In this document: one piece after another, positions 27,604-39,060 of the stretch | Numbering within the stretch: position 1 is the first letter of the stretch | Layout of the letters: each line of letters opens with the position of its first letter | Assembly (NCBI RefSeq): GCF_947507565.1 | Contig: NC_089179.1 | Span: 868,001 to 932,000 of the forward strand | Length of the DNA stretch: 64,000 bases | Source of the DNA: Oscarella lobularis | Lineage: Eukaryota > Porifera > Homoscleromorpha > Homosclerophorida > Oscarellidae | Direction of reading: 5' to 3' | Made by a program: the position numbers and the translations under genes | The notes under the pieces: model-generated | What the model saw: only the letters and a program-made list of their open reading frames with translations | What the model was told of the DNA's origin: nothing | Database searches by the model: none

Positions 27604-30600
27604 TTGCCGGCGGAGTACGTACACCGCTTGCCGGAATATATACACCGTCTGCCGGCGGAGTACGTACACCGCTTGCCGGAATATATACACCGCCTGCCGG
27701 CGGAGTACGTACACCGCTTACCGAAATATATACACCGCCTGCCGGCGGAGTACGTACACCGCCTGCCGGAATATATACACCGCCTGCCGGAATATATACA
27801 CCGCCTGCCGGCGGAGTACGTACACCGCTTACCGGAATATATACACCGCCTGCCGGCGGAGTACGTACACCGCTTGCCGGAATATATACACCGCCTGCCG
27901 GCGGAGTACGTACACCGCTTGCCGGAATATATACACCGCCTGCCGGCGGAGTACGTACACCGCCTGCCGGAATATATACACCGCCTGCCGGCGGAGTACG
28001 TACACCGCTTACCGAAATATATACACCGCCTGCCGGCGGAGTACGTACACCGCTTGCCGGAATATATACACCGCCTGCCGGCGGAATACGTACACCGCTT
28101 GCCGGAATATATACACCGCCTACCGGCGGAGTACGTACACCGCCTGCCGAAATATATACACCGCCTGCCGGAATATATACACCGCCTACCTGCGGAGTAC
28201 GTACACCGCTTACCGGAATATATACACCGCCTGCCGGCGGAGTACGTACACCGCTTGCCGGAATATATACACCGCCTGCCGGCGGGGTACGTACACCGCT
28301 TGCCGGAATATATACACCGCCTGCCGGCGGAGTACGTACACCGCTTACCGAAACATATACACCGCCTGCCGGCGGAGTACGTACACCGCTTGCCGGAATA
28401 TATACACCGCCTGCCGGCGGAGTACGTACACCGCTTACCGAAATATATACACCGCCTGCCGGCGGAGTACGTACACCGCTTGCCGAAATATATACACCGC
28501 CTGCCGGCGGAGTACGTACACCGCTTACCGAAACATATACACCGCCTGCCGGCGGAGTACGTACACCGCTTGCCGGAATATATACACCGCCTGCCGGCGG
28601 AGTACGTACACCGCTTGCCGGAATATATACACCGCCTGCCGGCGGAGTACGTACACCGCTTACCGAAATATATACACCGCCTGCCGGCGGAGTACGTACA
28701 CCGCTTGCCGGAATATATACACCGCCTGCCGGCGGAGTACGTACACCGCTTACCGAAATATATACACCGCCTGCCGGCGGAGTACGTACACCGCTTGCCG
28801 GAATATATACACCGCCTGCCGGCGGAGTACGTACACCGCTTACCGAAATATATACACCGCCTGCCGGCGGAGTACGTACACCGCTTGCCGGAATATATAC
28901 ACCGCCTGCCGGCGGAGTACGTACACCGCTTACCGAAATATATACACCGCTGGCCGGCGGAGTACGTACACCGCTTGCCGGAATATATACACCGCCTGCC
29001 GGCGGAGTACGTACACCGCCTACCGAAATATATACACCGCCTGCCGGCGGAGTACGTACACCGCTTGCCGGAATATATACACCGCCTGCCGGCGGAGTAC
29101 GTACACCGCTTGCCGGAATATATACACCGCCTGCAGGCGGAGTACGTACACCGCTTACCGAAATATATACACCGCCTGCCGGCGGAGTACGTACACCGCC
29201 AGCCGAAATATATACACCGTCTGCCGGCGGAGTACGTACACCGCTTGCCGAAATATATACACCGCCGGCCGGCGGAGTACGTACACCGCCAGCCGAAATA
29301 TATACACCGCCGGCCGGCGGAGTACGTACACCGCCTGCCGAAATATATACACCGTCTGCCGGCGGAGTACGTACACCGCTTACCGGAATATATACACCGC
29401 CTGCCGGCGGAGTACGTACACCGCTTACCGAAATATATACACCGCCTGCCGGCGGAGTACGTACACCGCTTGCCGGAATATATACACCGCCTGCCGGTGG
29501 AGTACGTACACCGCTTACCGAAATATATACACCGCCTGCCGGCGGAGTACGTACACCGCTTGCCGGAATATATACACCGCCTGCAGGCGGAGTACGTACA
29601 CCGCTTACCGAAATATATACACCGCCGGCCGGCGGAGTACGTACACCGCTTACCGAAATATATACACCGCCGGCCGGCGGAGTACGTACGCCGCCTGCCG
29701 AAATATATACACCGTCTGCCGGCGGAGTACGTACACCGCTTGCCGGAATATATACACCGCCTGCCGGCGGAGTACGTACACCGCTTGCCGGAATATATAC
29801 ACCGCCTGCCGGCGGGGTACGTACACCGCTTGCCGGAATATATACACCGCCTGCCGGCGGAGTGCGTACACCGCTTACCGAAATATATACACCGCCCTCC
29901 GGCGGAGTACGTACACCGCTTGCCGGAATATATACACCGCCCTCCGGCGGAGTACGTACACCGCTTGCCGGAATATATACACCGCCTGCCGGTGGAGTAC
30001 GTACACCGCTTACCGAAATATATACACCGCCTGCCGGCGGAGTACGTACACCGCTTGCCGGAATATATACACCGCCTGCCGGCGGAGTGCGTACACCGCT
30101 TACCGAAATATATACACCGCCCTCCGGCGGAGTACGTACACCGCTTGCCGGAATATATACACCGCCTGCCGGCGGAGTACGTACACCGCTTGCCGAAATA
30201 TATACACCGCCTGCCGGCGGAGTACGTACACCGCTTGCCGGAATATATACACCGCCTGCCGGCGCAGTACGTACACCGCTTGCCGGAATATATACACCGC
30301 CTGCCGGCGGAGTACGTACACCGCTTGCCGGAATATATACACCGCCTGCCGGAATAAATACACCGCCTGCCGGAATATATACACCGCCTGCCGGCGGAGT
30401 ACGTACACCGCTTGCCGGAATATATACACCGCCTGCCGGCGGAGTACGTACACCGCCTGCCGGAATATATACACCGCCTGCCGGAATATATACACCGCCT
30501 GCCTGCGGAGTACGTACACCGCTTACCGGAATATATACACCGCCTGCCGGCGGAGTACGTACACCGCATGCCGGAATATATACACCGCCTGCCGGCGGAG

Positions 30601-31636
30601 TACGTACACCGCTTGCCGGAATATATACACCGCCTGCCGGCGGAGTACGTACACCGCTTGCTGGAATATATACACCGCCTGCCGGCGGAGTACGTACACC
30701 GCTTACCGAAATATATACACCGCCTGCCGGCGGAGTACGTACACCGCTTGCCGGAATATATACACCGCCTGCCGGCGGAGTACGTACACCGCTTGCCGGA
30801 ATATATACACCGCCTGCCGGCGGAGTACGTACACCGCTTACCGAAATATACACACCGCCTGCCGGCGGAGTACGTACACCGCTTACCGAAATATATACAC
30901 CGCCTGCCGGCGGAGTACGTACACCGCTTGCCGGAATATATACACCGCCTGCCGGCGGAGTACGTACACCGCTTGCCGGAATATATACACCGCCTGCCGG
31001 AATATATACACCGCCTGCCGGAATATATACACCGCCTGCCGGAATATATACACCGCCTGCCGGCGGAGTACGTACACCGCTTACCGAAATATATACACCG
31101 CCTGCCGGAATATATACACCGCCTGCCGGAATATATACACTGCCTGCCGGAATATATACACCGCCTGCCGGCGGAGTACGTACACCGCCTGCCGGAATAT
31201 ATACACCGCCTGCCGGCGGAGTACGTACACCGCTTACCGGAATATATACACCGCCTGCCGGAATATATACACCGCCTGCCGGCGGAGTACGTACACCGCC
31301 TGCCGGAATATATACACCGCCTGCCGGAATATATACACCGCCTGCCTGCGGAGTACGTACACCGCTTACCGGAATATATACACCGCCTGCCGGCGGAGTA
31401 CGTACACCGCCTGCCGAAATATATACACCGTCTGCCGGCGGAGTACGTACACCGCTTACCGGAATATATACACCGCCTGCCGGTGGAGTACGTACACCGC
31501 TTACCGGAATATATACACCGCCTGCCGGCGGAGTACGTACACCGCTTGCCGGAATATATACACCGCCTGCCGGCGGAGTACGTACACCGCTTACCGAAAT
31601 ATATACACCGCCTGCCGGAATATATACACCGCCTGC
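27604..31636 (+). repeat. Satellite B, 45-bp tandem array, block 1 (about 90 units)
   Basis: The unit is a dimer of related parts: 24 bp (CGCCTGCCGG-CGGAGTACGTACAC) and 21 bp (CGCTTGCCGG-AATATATACAC). Both share CGCYTGCCGG...RTACAC. Some stretches repeat only the 21-bp part. Point variants recur (CTTGCC/CTTACC, GGAATA/GAAATA, CTGCCGG/CGGCCGG, CTGCCGG/CTGCAGG). Since 45, 24 and 21 are multiples of three, open frames above 900 codons exist on both strands, the longest reading PPAGGVRTPLAGIYT repeats. Alternating purine-pyrimidine runs (GTACGTACAC, ATATATACAC) give it Z-DNA and melting potential. Confidence 0.97.
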
Positions 31637-31978
31637 TCTAATTTATTACACTAGTGAACAGTTCGCCAGTCCCTTGTAATTTTCCTGTAATTTATTACAG
31701 GAGAGAACAGTGGGCCAGTCTCTTGTAATTTTCCTGTAATTTATTACAGGAGAGAACAGTTGGCCAGTCCCTTGTAATTTTCCTGTAATTTATTACAGGA
31801 GAGAACAGTTGGCCAGTTCCTTGTAATTTTTCTTTAATTTACTACAGGAAAGAACAATTGGCCATTCCCTTGTAATTTTTCTTTAATTTATTACAGGAAA
31901 GAACAGTTGGCCAGTCCCTTGTAATTTCATTGTAATTTATTACACTAGAGAACAGTTGGCCAGTCCCTTGTAATTTCA
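31637..31978 (+). repeat. Satellite A island between Satellite B blocks
   Basis: About seven 49-bp Sat A monomers. The left junction (GCCTGCT-CTAATTTATTACAC) cuts a Sat A monomer in its middle, and the right junction leaves TTGTAATTTCA before Sat B. The same island with near-identical junctions recurs at 36559-36900. Confidence 0.95.
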
Positions 31979-34900
31979 CCGCTTGTAATTTCACCGCTTG
32001 CCGGAATATATACACCGCCTGCTGGCGGAGTACGTACACCGCCTGCCGGAATATATACACCGCCTGCCGGAATATATACACCGCCTGCCGGCGGAGTACG
32101 TACACCGCTTGCCGGAATATATACACCGCCGGCCGGCGGAGTACGTACACCGCCTGCCGAAATATATACACCGCCTGCCGGCGGAGTACGTACACCGCTT
32201 GCCGGAATATATACACCGCCTGCCGGCGGAGAACGTACACCGCTTACCGAAATATATACACCGCCTGCCGGCGGAGTACGTACACCGCTTGCCGGAATAT
32301 ATACACCGCCGGCCGGCGGAGTACGTACACCGCCTGCCGGAATATATACACCGCCTGCCGGAATATATACACCGCCTGCCGGCGGAGTACGTACACCGCT
32401 TACCGAAATATATACACCGCCTGCCGGAATATATACACCGCCTGCCGGAATATATACACCGCCTGCCGGAATATATACACCGCCTGCCGGAATATATACA
32501 CCGCCTGCCGGCGGAGTACGTACACCGCTTGCCGGAATATATACACCGCCTGCCGGCGGGGTACGTACACCGCTTGCCGGAATATATACACCGCCTGCCG
32601 GCGGAGTGCGTACACCGCTTACCGAAATATATACACCGCCCTCCGGCGGAGTACGTACACCGCTTGCCGGAATATATACACCGCCGGCCGGCGGAGTACG
32701 TACACCGCTTACCGAAATATATACACCGCCGGCCGGCGGAGTACGTACACCGCCTGCCGAAATATATACACCGCCTGCCGGCGGAGTACGTACACCGCTT
32801 GCCGGAATATATACACCGCCTGCCGGCGGAGAACGTACACCGCTTACCGAAATATATACACCGCCTGCCGGCGGAGTACGTACACCGCTTGCCGGAATAT
32901 ATACACCGCCGGCCGGCGGAGTACGTACACCGCCTGCCGGAATATATACACCGCCTGCCGGAATATATACACCGCCTGCCGGCGGAGTACGTACACCGCT
33001 TACCGAAATATATACACCGCCTGCCGGAATATATACACCGCCTGCCGGAATATATACACCGCCTGCCGGAATATATACACCGCCTGCCGGAATATATACA
33101 CCGCCTGCCGGCGGAGTACGTACACCGCTTACCGAAATATATACACCGCCTGCCGGCGGAGTACGTACACCGCTTGCCGGAATATATACACCGCCTGCCG
33201 GCGGAGTACGTACACCGCTTGCCGGAATATATACACCGCCTGCCGGCGGAGTACGTACACCGCTTGCCGGAATATATACACCGCCTGCCGGCGGAGTACG
33301 TACACCGCTTGCCGGAATATATACACCGCCTGCCGGCGGAGTACGTACACCGCTTGCCGGAATATATACACCGCCTGCCGGCGGAGTACGTACACCGCTT
33401 GCCGGAATATATACACCGCCTGCCGGCGGAGTACGTACACCGCTTGCCGGAATATATACACCGCCTGCCGGCGGAGTACGTACACCGCTTACCGAAATAT
33501 ATACACCGCCTGCCGGCGGAGTACGTACACCGCTTGCCGGAATATATACACCGCCGGCCGGCGGAGTACGTACACCGCCCTCCGGAATATATACACCGCC
33601 TGCCGGAATATATACACCGCCTGCCGGCGGAGTACGTACACCGCTTACCGAAATATATACACCGCCTGCCGGAATATATACACCGCCTGCCGGAATATAT
33701 ACACCGCCTGCCGGAATATATACACCGCCTGCCGGAATATATACACCGCCTGCCGGAATATATACACCGCCTGCCGGCGGAGTACGTACACCGCTTACCG
33801 AAATATATACACCGCCTGCCGGCGGAGTACGTACACCGCTTGCCGGAATATATACACCGCCTGCCGGCGGAGTACGTACACCGCTTGCCGGAATATATAC
33901 ACCGCCTGCCGGCGGAGTACGTACACCGCTTGCCGGAATATATACACCGCCTGCCGGCGGAGTACGTACACCGCTTGCCGGAATATATACACCGCCTGCC
34001 GGCGGAGTACGTACACCGCTTGCCGGAATATATACACCGCCTGCCGGCGGAGTACGTACACCGCTTGCCGGAATATATACACCGCCTGCCGGCGGAGTAC
34101 GTACACCGCTTGCCGGAATATATACACCGCCTGCCGGCGGAGTACGTACACCGCTTGCCGGAATATATACACCGCCGGCCGGCGGAGTACGTACACCGCC
34201 CTCCGGAATATATACACCGCCTGCCGGAATATATACACCGCCTGCCGGCGGAGTACGTACACCGCTTACCGAAATATATACACCGCCTGCCGGAATATAT
34301 ACACCGCCTGCCGGAATATATACACCGCCTGCCGGAATATATACACCGCCTGCCGGCGGAGTACGTACACCGCCTGCCGGAATATATACACCGCCTGCCG
34401 GCGGAGTACGTACACCGCTTACCGGAATATATACACCGCCTGCCGGAATATATACACCGCCTGCCGGAATGTATACACCGCCTGCCGGCGGAGTACGTAC
34501 ACCGCCTGCCGGAATATATACACCGCCTGCCGGAATATATACACCGCCTGCCTGCGGAGTACGTACACCGCTTACCGGAATATATACACCGCCTGCCGGC
34601 GGAGTACGTACACCGCTTGCCGGAATATATACACCGCCTGCAGGCGGAGTACGTACACCGCTTACCGAAATATATACACCGCCTGCCGGCGGAGTACGTA
34701 CACCGCTTGCCGGAATATATACACCGCCTGCAGGCGGAGTACGTACACCGCTTACCGAAATATATACACCGCCGGCCGGCGGAGTACGTACACCGCTTAC
34801 CGAAATATATACACCGCCGGCCGGCGGAGTACGTACACCGCCTGCCGAAATATATACACCGTCTGCCGGCGGAGTACGTACACCGCTTGCCGGAATATAT

Positions 34901-36558
34901 ACACCGCCTGCCGGCGGGGTACGTACACCGCTTGCCGGAATATATACACCGCCTGCCGGCGGAGTGCGTACACCGCTTACCGAAATATATACACCGCCCT
35001 CCGGCGGAGTACGTACACCGCTTGCCGGAATATATACACCGCCGGCCGGCGGAGTACGTACACCGCTTACCGAAATATATACACCGCCGGCCGGCGGAGT
35101 ACGTACACCGCTTGCCGGAATATATACACCGCCTGCCGGCGGGGTACGTACACCGCTTGCCGGAATATATACACCGCCTGCCGGCGGAGTGCGTACACCG
35201 CTTACCGAAATATATACACCGCCCTCCGGCGGAGTACGTACACCGCTTGCCGGAATATATACACCGCCTGCCGGAATATATACACCGCCTGCCGGCGGAG
35301 TACGTACACCGCTTGCCGGAATATATACACCGCCTGCCGGCGGAGTACGTACACCGCTTACCGAAATATATACACCGCCGGCCGGCGGAGTACGTACACC
35401 GCTTACCGAAATATATACACCGCCTGCCGGCGGAGTACGTACACCGCTTGCCGGAATATATACACCGCCTGCCGGCGGGGTACGTACACCGCTTGCCGGA
35501 ATATATACACCGCCGGCCGGCGGAGTACGTACACCGCCTGCCGGAATATATACACCGCCTGCCGGAATATATACACCGCCTGCCGGCGGAGTACGTACAC
35601 CGCTTACCGAAATATATACACCGCCTGCCGGAATATATACACCGCCTGCCGGAATATATACACCGCCTGCCGGAATATATACACCGCCTGCCGGCGGAGT
35701 ACGTACACCGCTTGCCGGAATATATACACCGCCTGCCGGCGGAGTACGTACACCGCCTGCCGGAATATATACACCGCCTGCCGGAATATATACACCGCCT
35801 GCCTGCGGAGTACGTACACCGCTTACCGGAATATATACACCGCCTGCCGGCGGAGTACGTACACCGCTTGCCGGAATATATACACCGCCTGCAGGCGGAG
35901 TACGTACACCGCTTGCCGGAATATATACACCGCCTGCCGGCGGAGTACGTACACCGCTTACCGAAATATATACACCGCCGGCCGGCGGAGTACGTACACC
36001 GCTTACCGAAATATATACACCGCCTGCCGGCGGAGTACGTACACCGCTTGCCGGAATATATACACCGCCTGCCGGCGGGGTACGTACACCGCTTGCCGGA
36101 ATATATACACCGCCGGCCGGCGGAGTACGTACACCGCCTGCCGGAATATATACACCGCCTGCCGGAATATATACACCGCCTGCCGGCGGAGTACGTACAC
36201 CGCTTACCGAAATATATACACCGCCTGCCGGAATATATACACCGCCTGCCGGAATATATACAGCGCCTGCCGGAATATATACACCGCCTGCCGGCGGAGT
36301 ACGTACACCGCTTGCCGGAATATATACACCGCCTGCCGGCGGAGTACGTACACCGCCTGCCGGAATATATACACCGCCTGCCGGAATATATACACCGCCT
36401 GCCTGCGGAGTACGTACACCGCTTACCGGAATATATACACCGCCTGCCGGCGGAGTACGTACACCGCATGCCGGAATATATACGCCGCCGGCCGGCGGAG
36501 TACGTACACCGCTTACCGAAATATATACACCGCCTGCCGGAATATATACACCGCCTGC
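31979..36558 (+). repeat. Satellite B array, block 2 (about 100 units)
   Basis: The 45-bp units are as in block 1, with longer runs of the 21-bp subunit (for example 32400-32510 and 33650-33770). It opens with a hybrid slip, CCGCTTGTAATTTCACCGCT, mixing Sat A and Sat B. Internal segments are duplicated: 33120-33770 resembles 33780-34350, and 35390-35820 resembles 35990-36420 at a 600-bp offset. Confidence 0.96.
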
Positions 36559-36900
36559 TCTAATTTATTACACTAGTGAACAGTTCGCCAGTCCCTTGTA
36601 ATTTTCCTGTAATTTATTACAGGAGAGAACAGTGGGCCAGTCCCTTGTAATTTTCCTGTAATTTATTACAGGAGAGAACAGTTGGCCAGTCCCTTGTAAT
36701 TTTCCTGTAATTTATTACAGGAGAGAACGGTTGGCCAGTTCCTTGTAATTTTTCTTTAATTTACTACAGGAAAGAACAATTGGCCATTCCCTTGTAATTT
36801 TTCTTTAATTTATTACAGGAAAGAACAGTTGGCCAGTCCCTTGTAATTTCATTGTAATTTATTACACTAGAGAACAGTTGGCCAGTCCCTTGTAATTTCA
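36559..36900 (+). repeat. Satellite A island, second copy
   Basis: Seven Sat A monomers, nearly the same order of variants as 31637-31978 (offset about 4.92 kb). This shows that island plus Sat B block were duplicated as one unit. Confidence 0.95.
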
Positions 36901-37120
36901 CCGCTTGTAATTTCACCGCTTGCCGGAATATATACACCGCCTGCCGGCGGAGTACGTACACCGCCTGCCGGAATATATACACCGCCTGCCGGAATATATA
37001 CACCGCCTGCCGGCGGAGTACGTACACCGCTTGCCGGAATATATACACCGCCTGCCGGTGGAGTACGTACACCGCTTACCGAAATATATACACCGCCTGC
37101 CGGAATATATACACCGCCTA
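36901..37120 (+). repeat. Satellite B array, block 3 (short)
   Basis: About five 45-bp units, entered through the same CCGCTTGTAATTTCACCGCT hybrid as block 2 and left through GCCTACT-CTAATTTATTACAC. It looks like a shrunken third copy of the Sat B block. Confidence 0.95.
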
Positions 37121-38714
37121 CTCTAATTTATTACACTAGTGAACAGTTCGCCAGTCCCTTGTAATTTTCCTGTAATTTATTACAGGAGAGAACAGTGGGC
37201 CAGTCCCTTGTAATTTTCCTGTAATTTATTACAGGAGTGAACAGTTGGCCAGTCCCTTGTAATTTTCCTGTAATTTATTACAGGAGAGAACAGTTGGCCA
37301 GTCCCTTGTAATTTTTCCTTAATTTATTACAGGAGAGAACAGTTGGCCAGTCCTTTTTAATTTCCTGTAATTTATTACAGGAGAGAACAGTTGGCCAGTT
37401 CCTTGTAATTTTTCTTTAGTTTACTACAGGAAAGAACAATTGGTCATTCCCTTGTAATTTTTCTTTAATTTATTACAGGAAAGAACAGTTGGCCAGTCCC
37501 TTGTAATTTCATTGTAATTTATTACACTAGAGAACAGTTGGCCAGTCCCTTGTAATTTCACTGTAATTTATTACAGGAAAGAACAGTTGGCCATTTCCTT
37601 GTAATTTCACTGTAATTTATTACAGGAGAGAACAGTTGTCCATTCTTTTGTAATTTCACTGTAATTTATTACAGGAGAGAACAGTTGGCCAGTCCCTTGT
37701 AATTTTCGTACAGGAAAGAACAATTGGCCAGTCCCTTGTAATTTCACTGTAATTTATTACACTAGTGAACAGTTGGCCAGTCCCTTGCAATTTTCCTGTA
37801 ATTTATTACAGGAGAGAACAGTGGGCCAGTCCCTTGTAAGTTTCCTGTAATTTATTACAGGAGAGAACAGTTGGCCAGTCTCTTGTAATTTCATTGTAAT
37901 TTATTACACTAGAGAACAGTTGGCCAGTCCCTTGTAATTTCCTGTAATTTATTACAGGAGAGAACAGTTGGCCAGTCCCTTGTAATTTTTCTGTAATTTA
38001 TTACAGGAGAGAACAGTTGGCCAATCCCTTTTAATTTCCTGTAATTTATTACAGGAGAGAACAGTTGGCCAGTTCCTTGTAATTTCACTGTAATTTATTA
38101 TACTAGAGAACAGTTGGCCAGTCCCTTGTAATTTTCCTGTAATTTATTAAGAGAACAGTTGGCCAGTCCTTTGTAATTTTTCTGTAATTTGTTACAGGAG
38201 AGAACAGTTGGCCAGTCCCTTGTAATTTCCTGTAATTTATTACAGGAGAGAACAGTTGGCCAGTCTTTTGTAATTTTCCTGTAATTTATTACAGGAGAGA
38301 ACAGTTGGCCAGTCCCTTGTTATTTCACTGTAATTTTTTACACTAGAGAACAGTTGGCCAGTCCTTTGTAATTTTTCTGTAATTTATTACAGGAGAGAAC
38401 AGTTGGCCAATCCCTTTTAATTTCCTGTAATTTATTACAGGAGAGAACAGTTGGCCAGTTCCTTGTAATTTTCCTGTAATTTATTACAGGAGAGAACAGT
38501 TAGCCTGTCCCTTGTAATTTCACTGTAATTTATTACACTAGAGAACAGTTGGCCGGTCCCTTCTAATTTTCCTGTAATTTATTAAGAGAACAGTTGGCCA
38601 GTCCTTTGTAATTTTTCTGTGATTTATTACAGGAGAGAACAGTTGGCCAGTCCCTTGTAATTTCCTGTAATTTATTACAGGAGAGAACAGTTGGCCAGTC
38701 CTTTGTAATTATTC
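37121..38714 (+). repeat. Satellite A array, right-hand block (about 32 copies)
   Basis: 49-bp monomers as in the left array, including the shortened GTAATTTTCGTACAGG unit near 37705. The last 240 bp or so parallel the Sat A sequence before copy 1 of the 302-bp segment (shared TTAGCCTGTCCCTT and TTTATTAAGAGAAC variants). Confidence 0.96.
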
Positions 38715-39016
38715 TGTATGATTGAGGAATAGAAGAATACTTGATCATCGATGATAATATTCATCGTCATCACCATCAAGTACCCTTCTCTTTTTTCCTT
38801 CACGTTGCACCCTGCTTTATATTTTACTGTGACACCTGCAATTTCATGGAAGACAAACCGAGACATTTTTCCAAACTAAAACTTGTTACTTGTGTGCCGA
38901 TTTTATTGCTGCATGCATAATTTTTTATAGGCTAGTATCCGTGTGTAAATGTTTTTTAGTGTATCTATGGAAACGTCCATCGCCTGGTAAATAGTAGATA
39001 GTATAGTAAATGGTAA
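38715..39016 (+). repeat. 302-bp segment, copy 2, directly upstream of the phosphatase gene
   Basis: It is over 99% identical by eye to 26430-26731, 12,285 bp away. It ends 44 bp before the start codon of the purple acid phosphatase and so probably contains that gene's proximal promoter or 5' untranslated region. It also carries TAGTAGATAGT at 38992-39002. Confidence 0.95.
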
Positions 39017-39060
39017 ATACGCATCTCTCAGTCACGTGTCTGCCACTGGTCAGGGGAGCC

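Noticed and set aside
27509-36601. Proteins of 900-1500 residues on both strands across Satellite B
   Set aside because: A 45-bp unit without stops keeps several frames open at once. Unit variants change residues freely, frames run on into Sat A, and there is no start context or homology.
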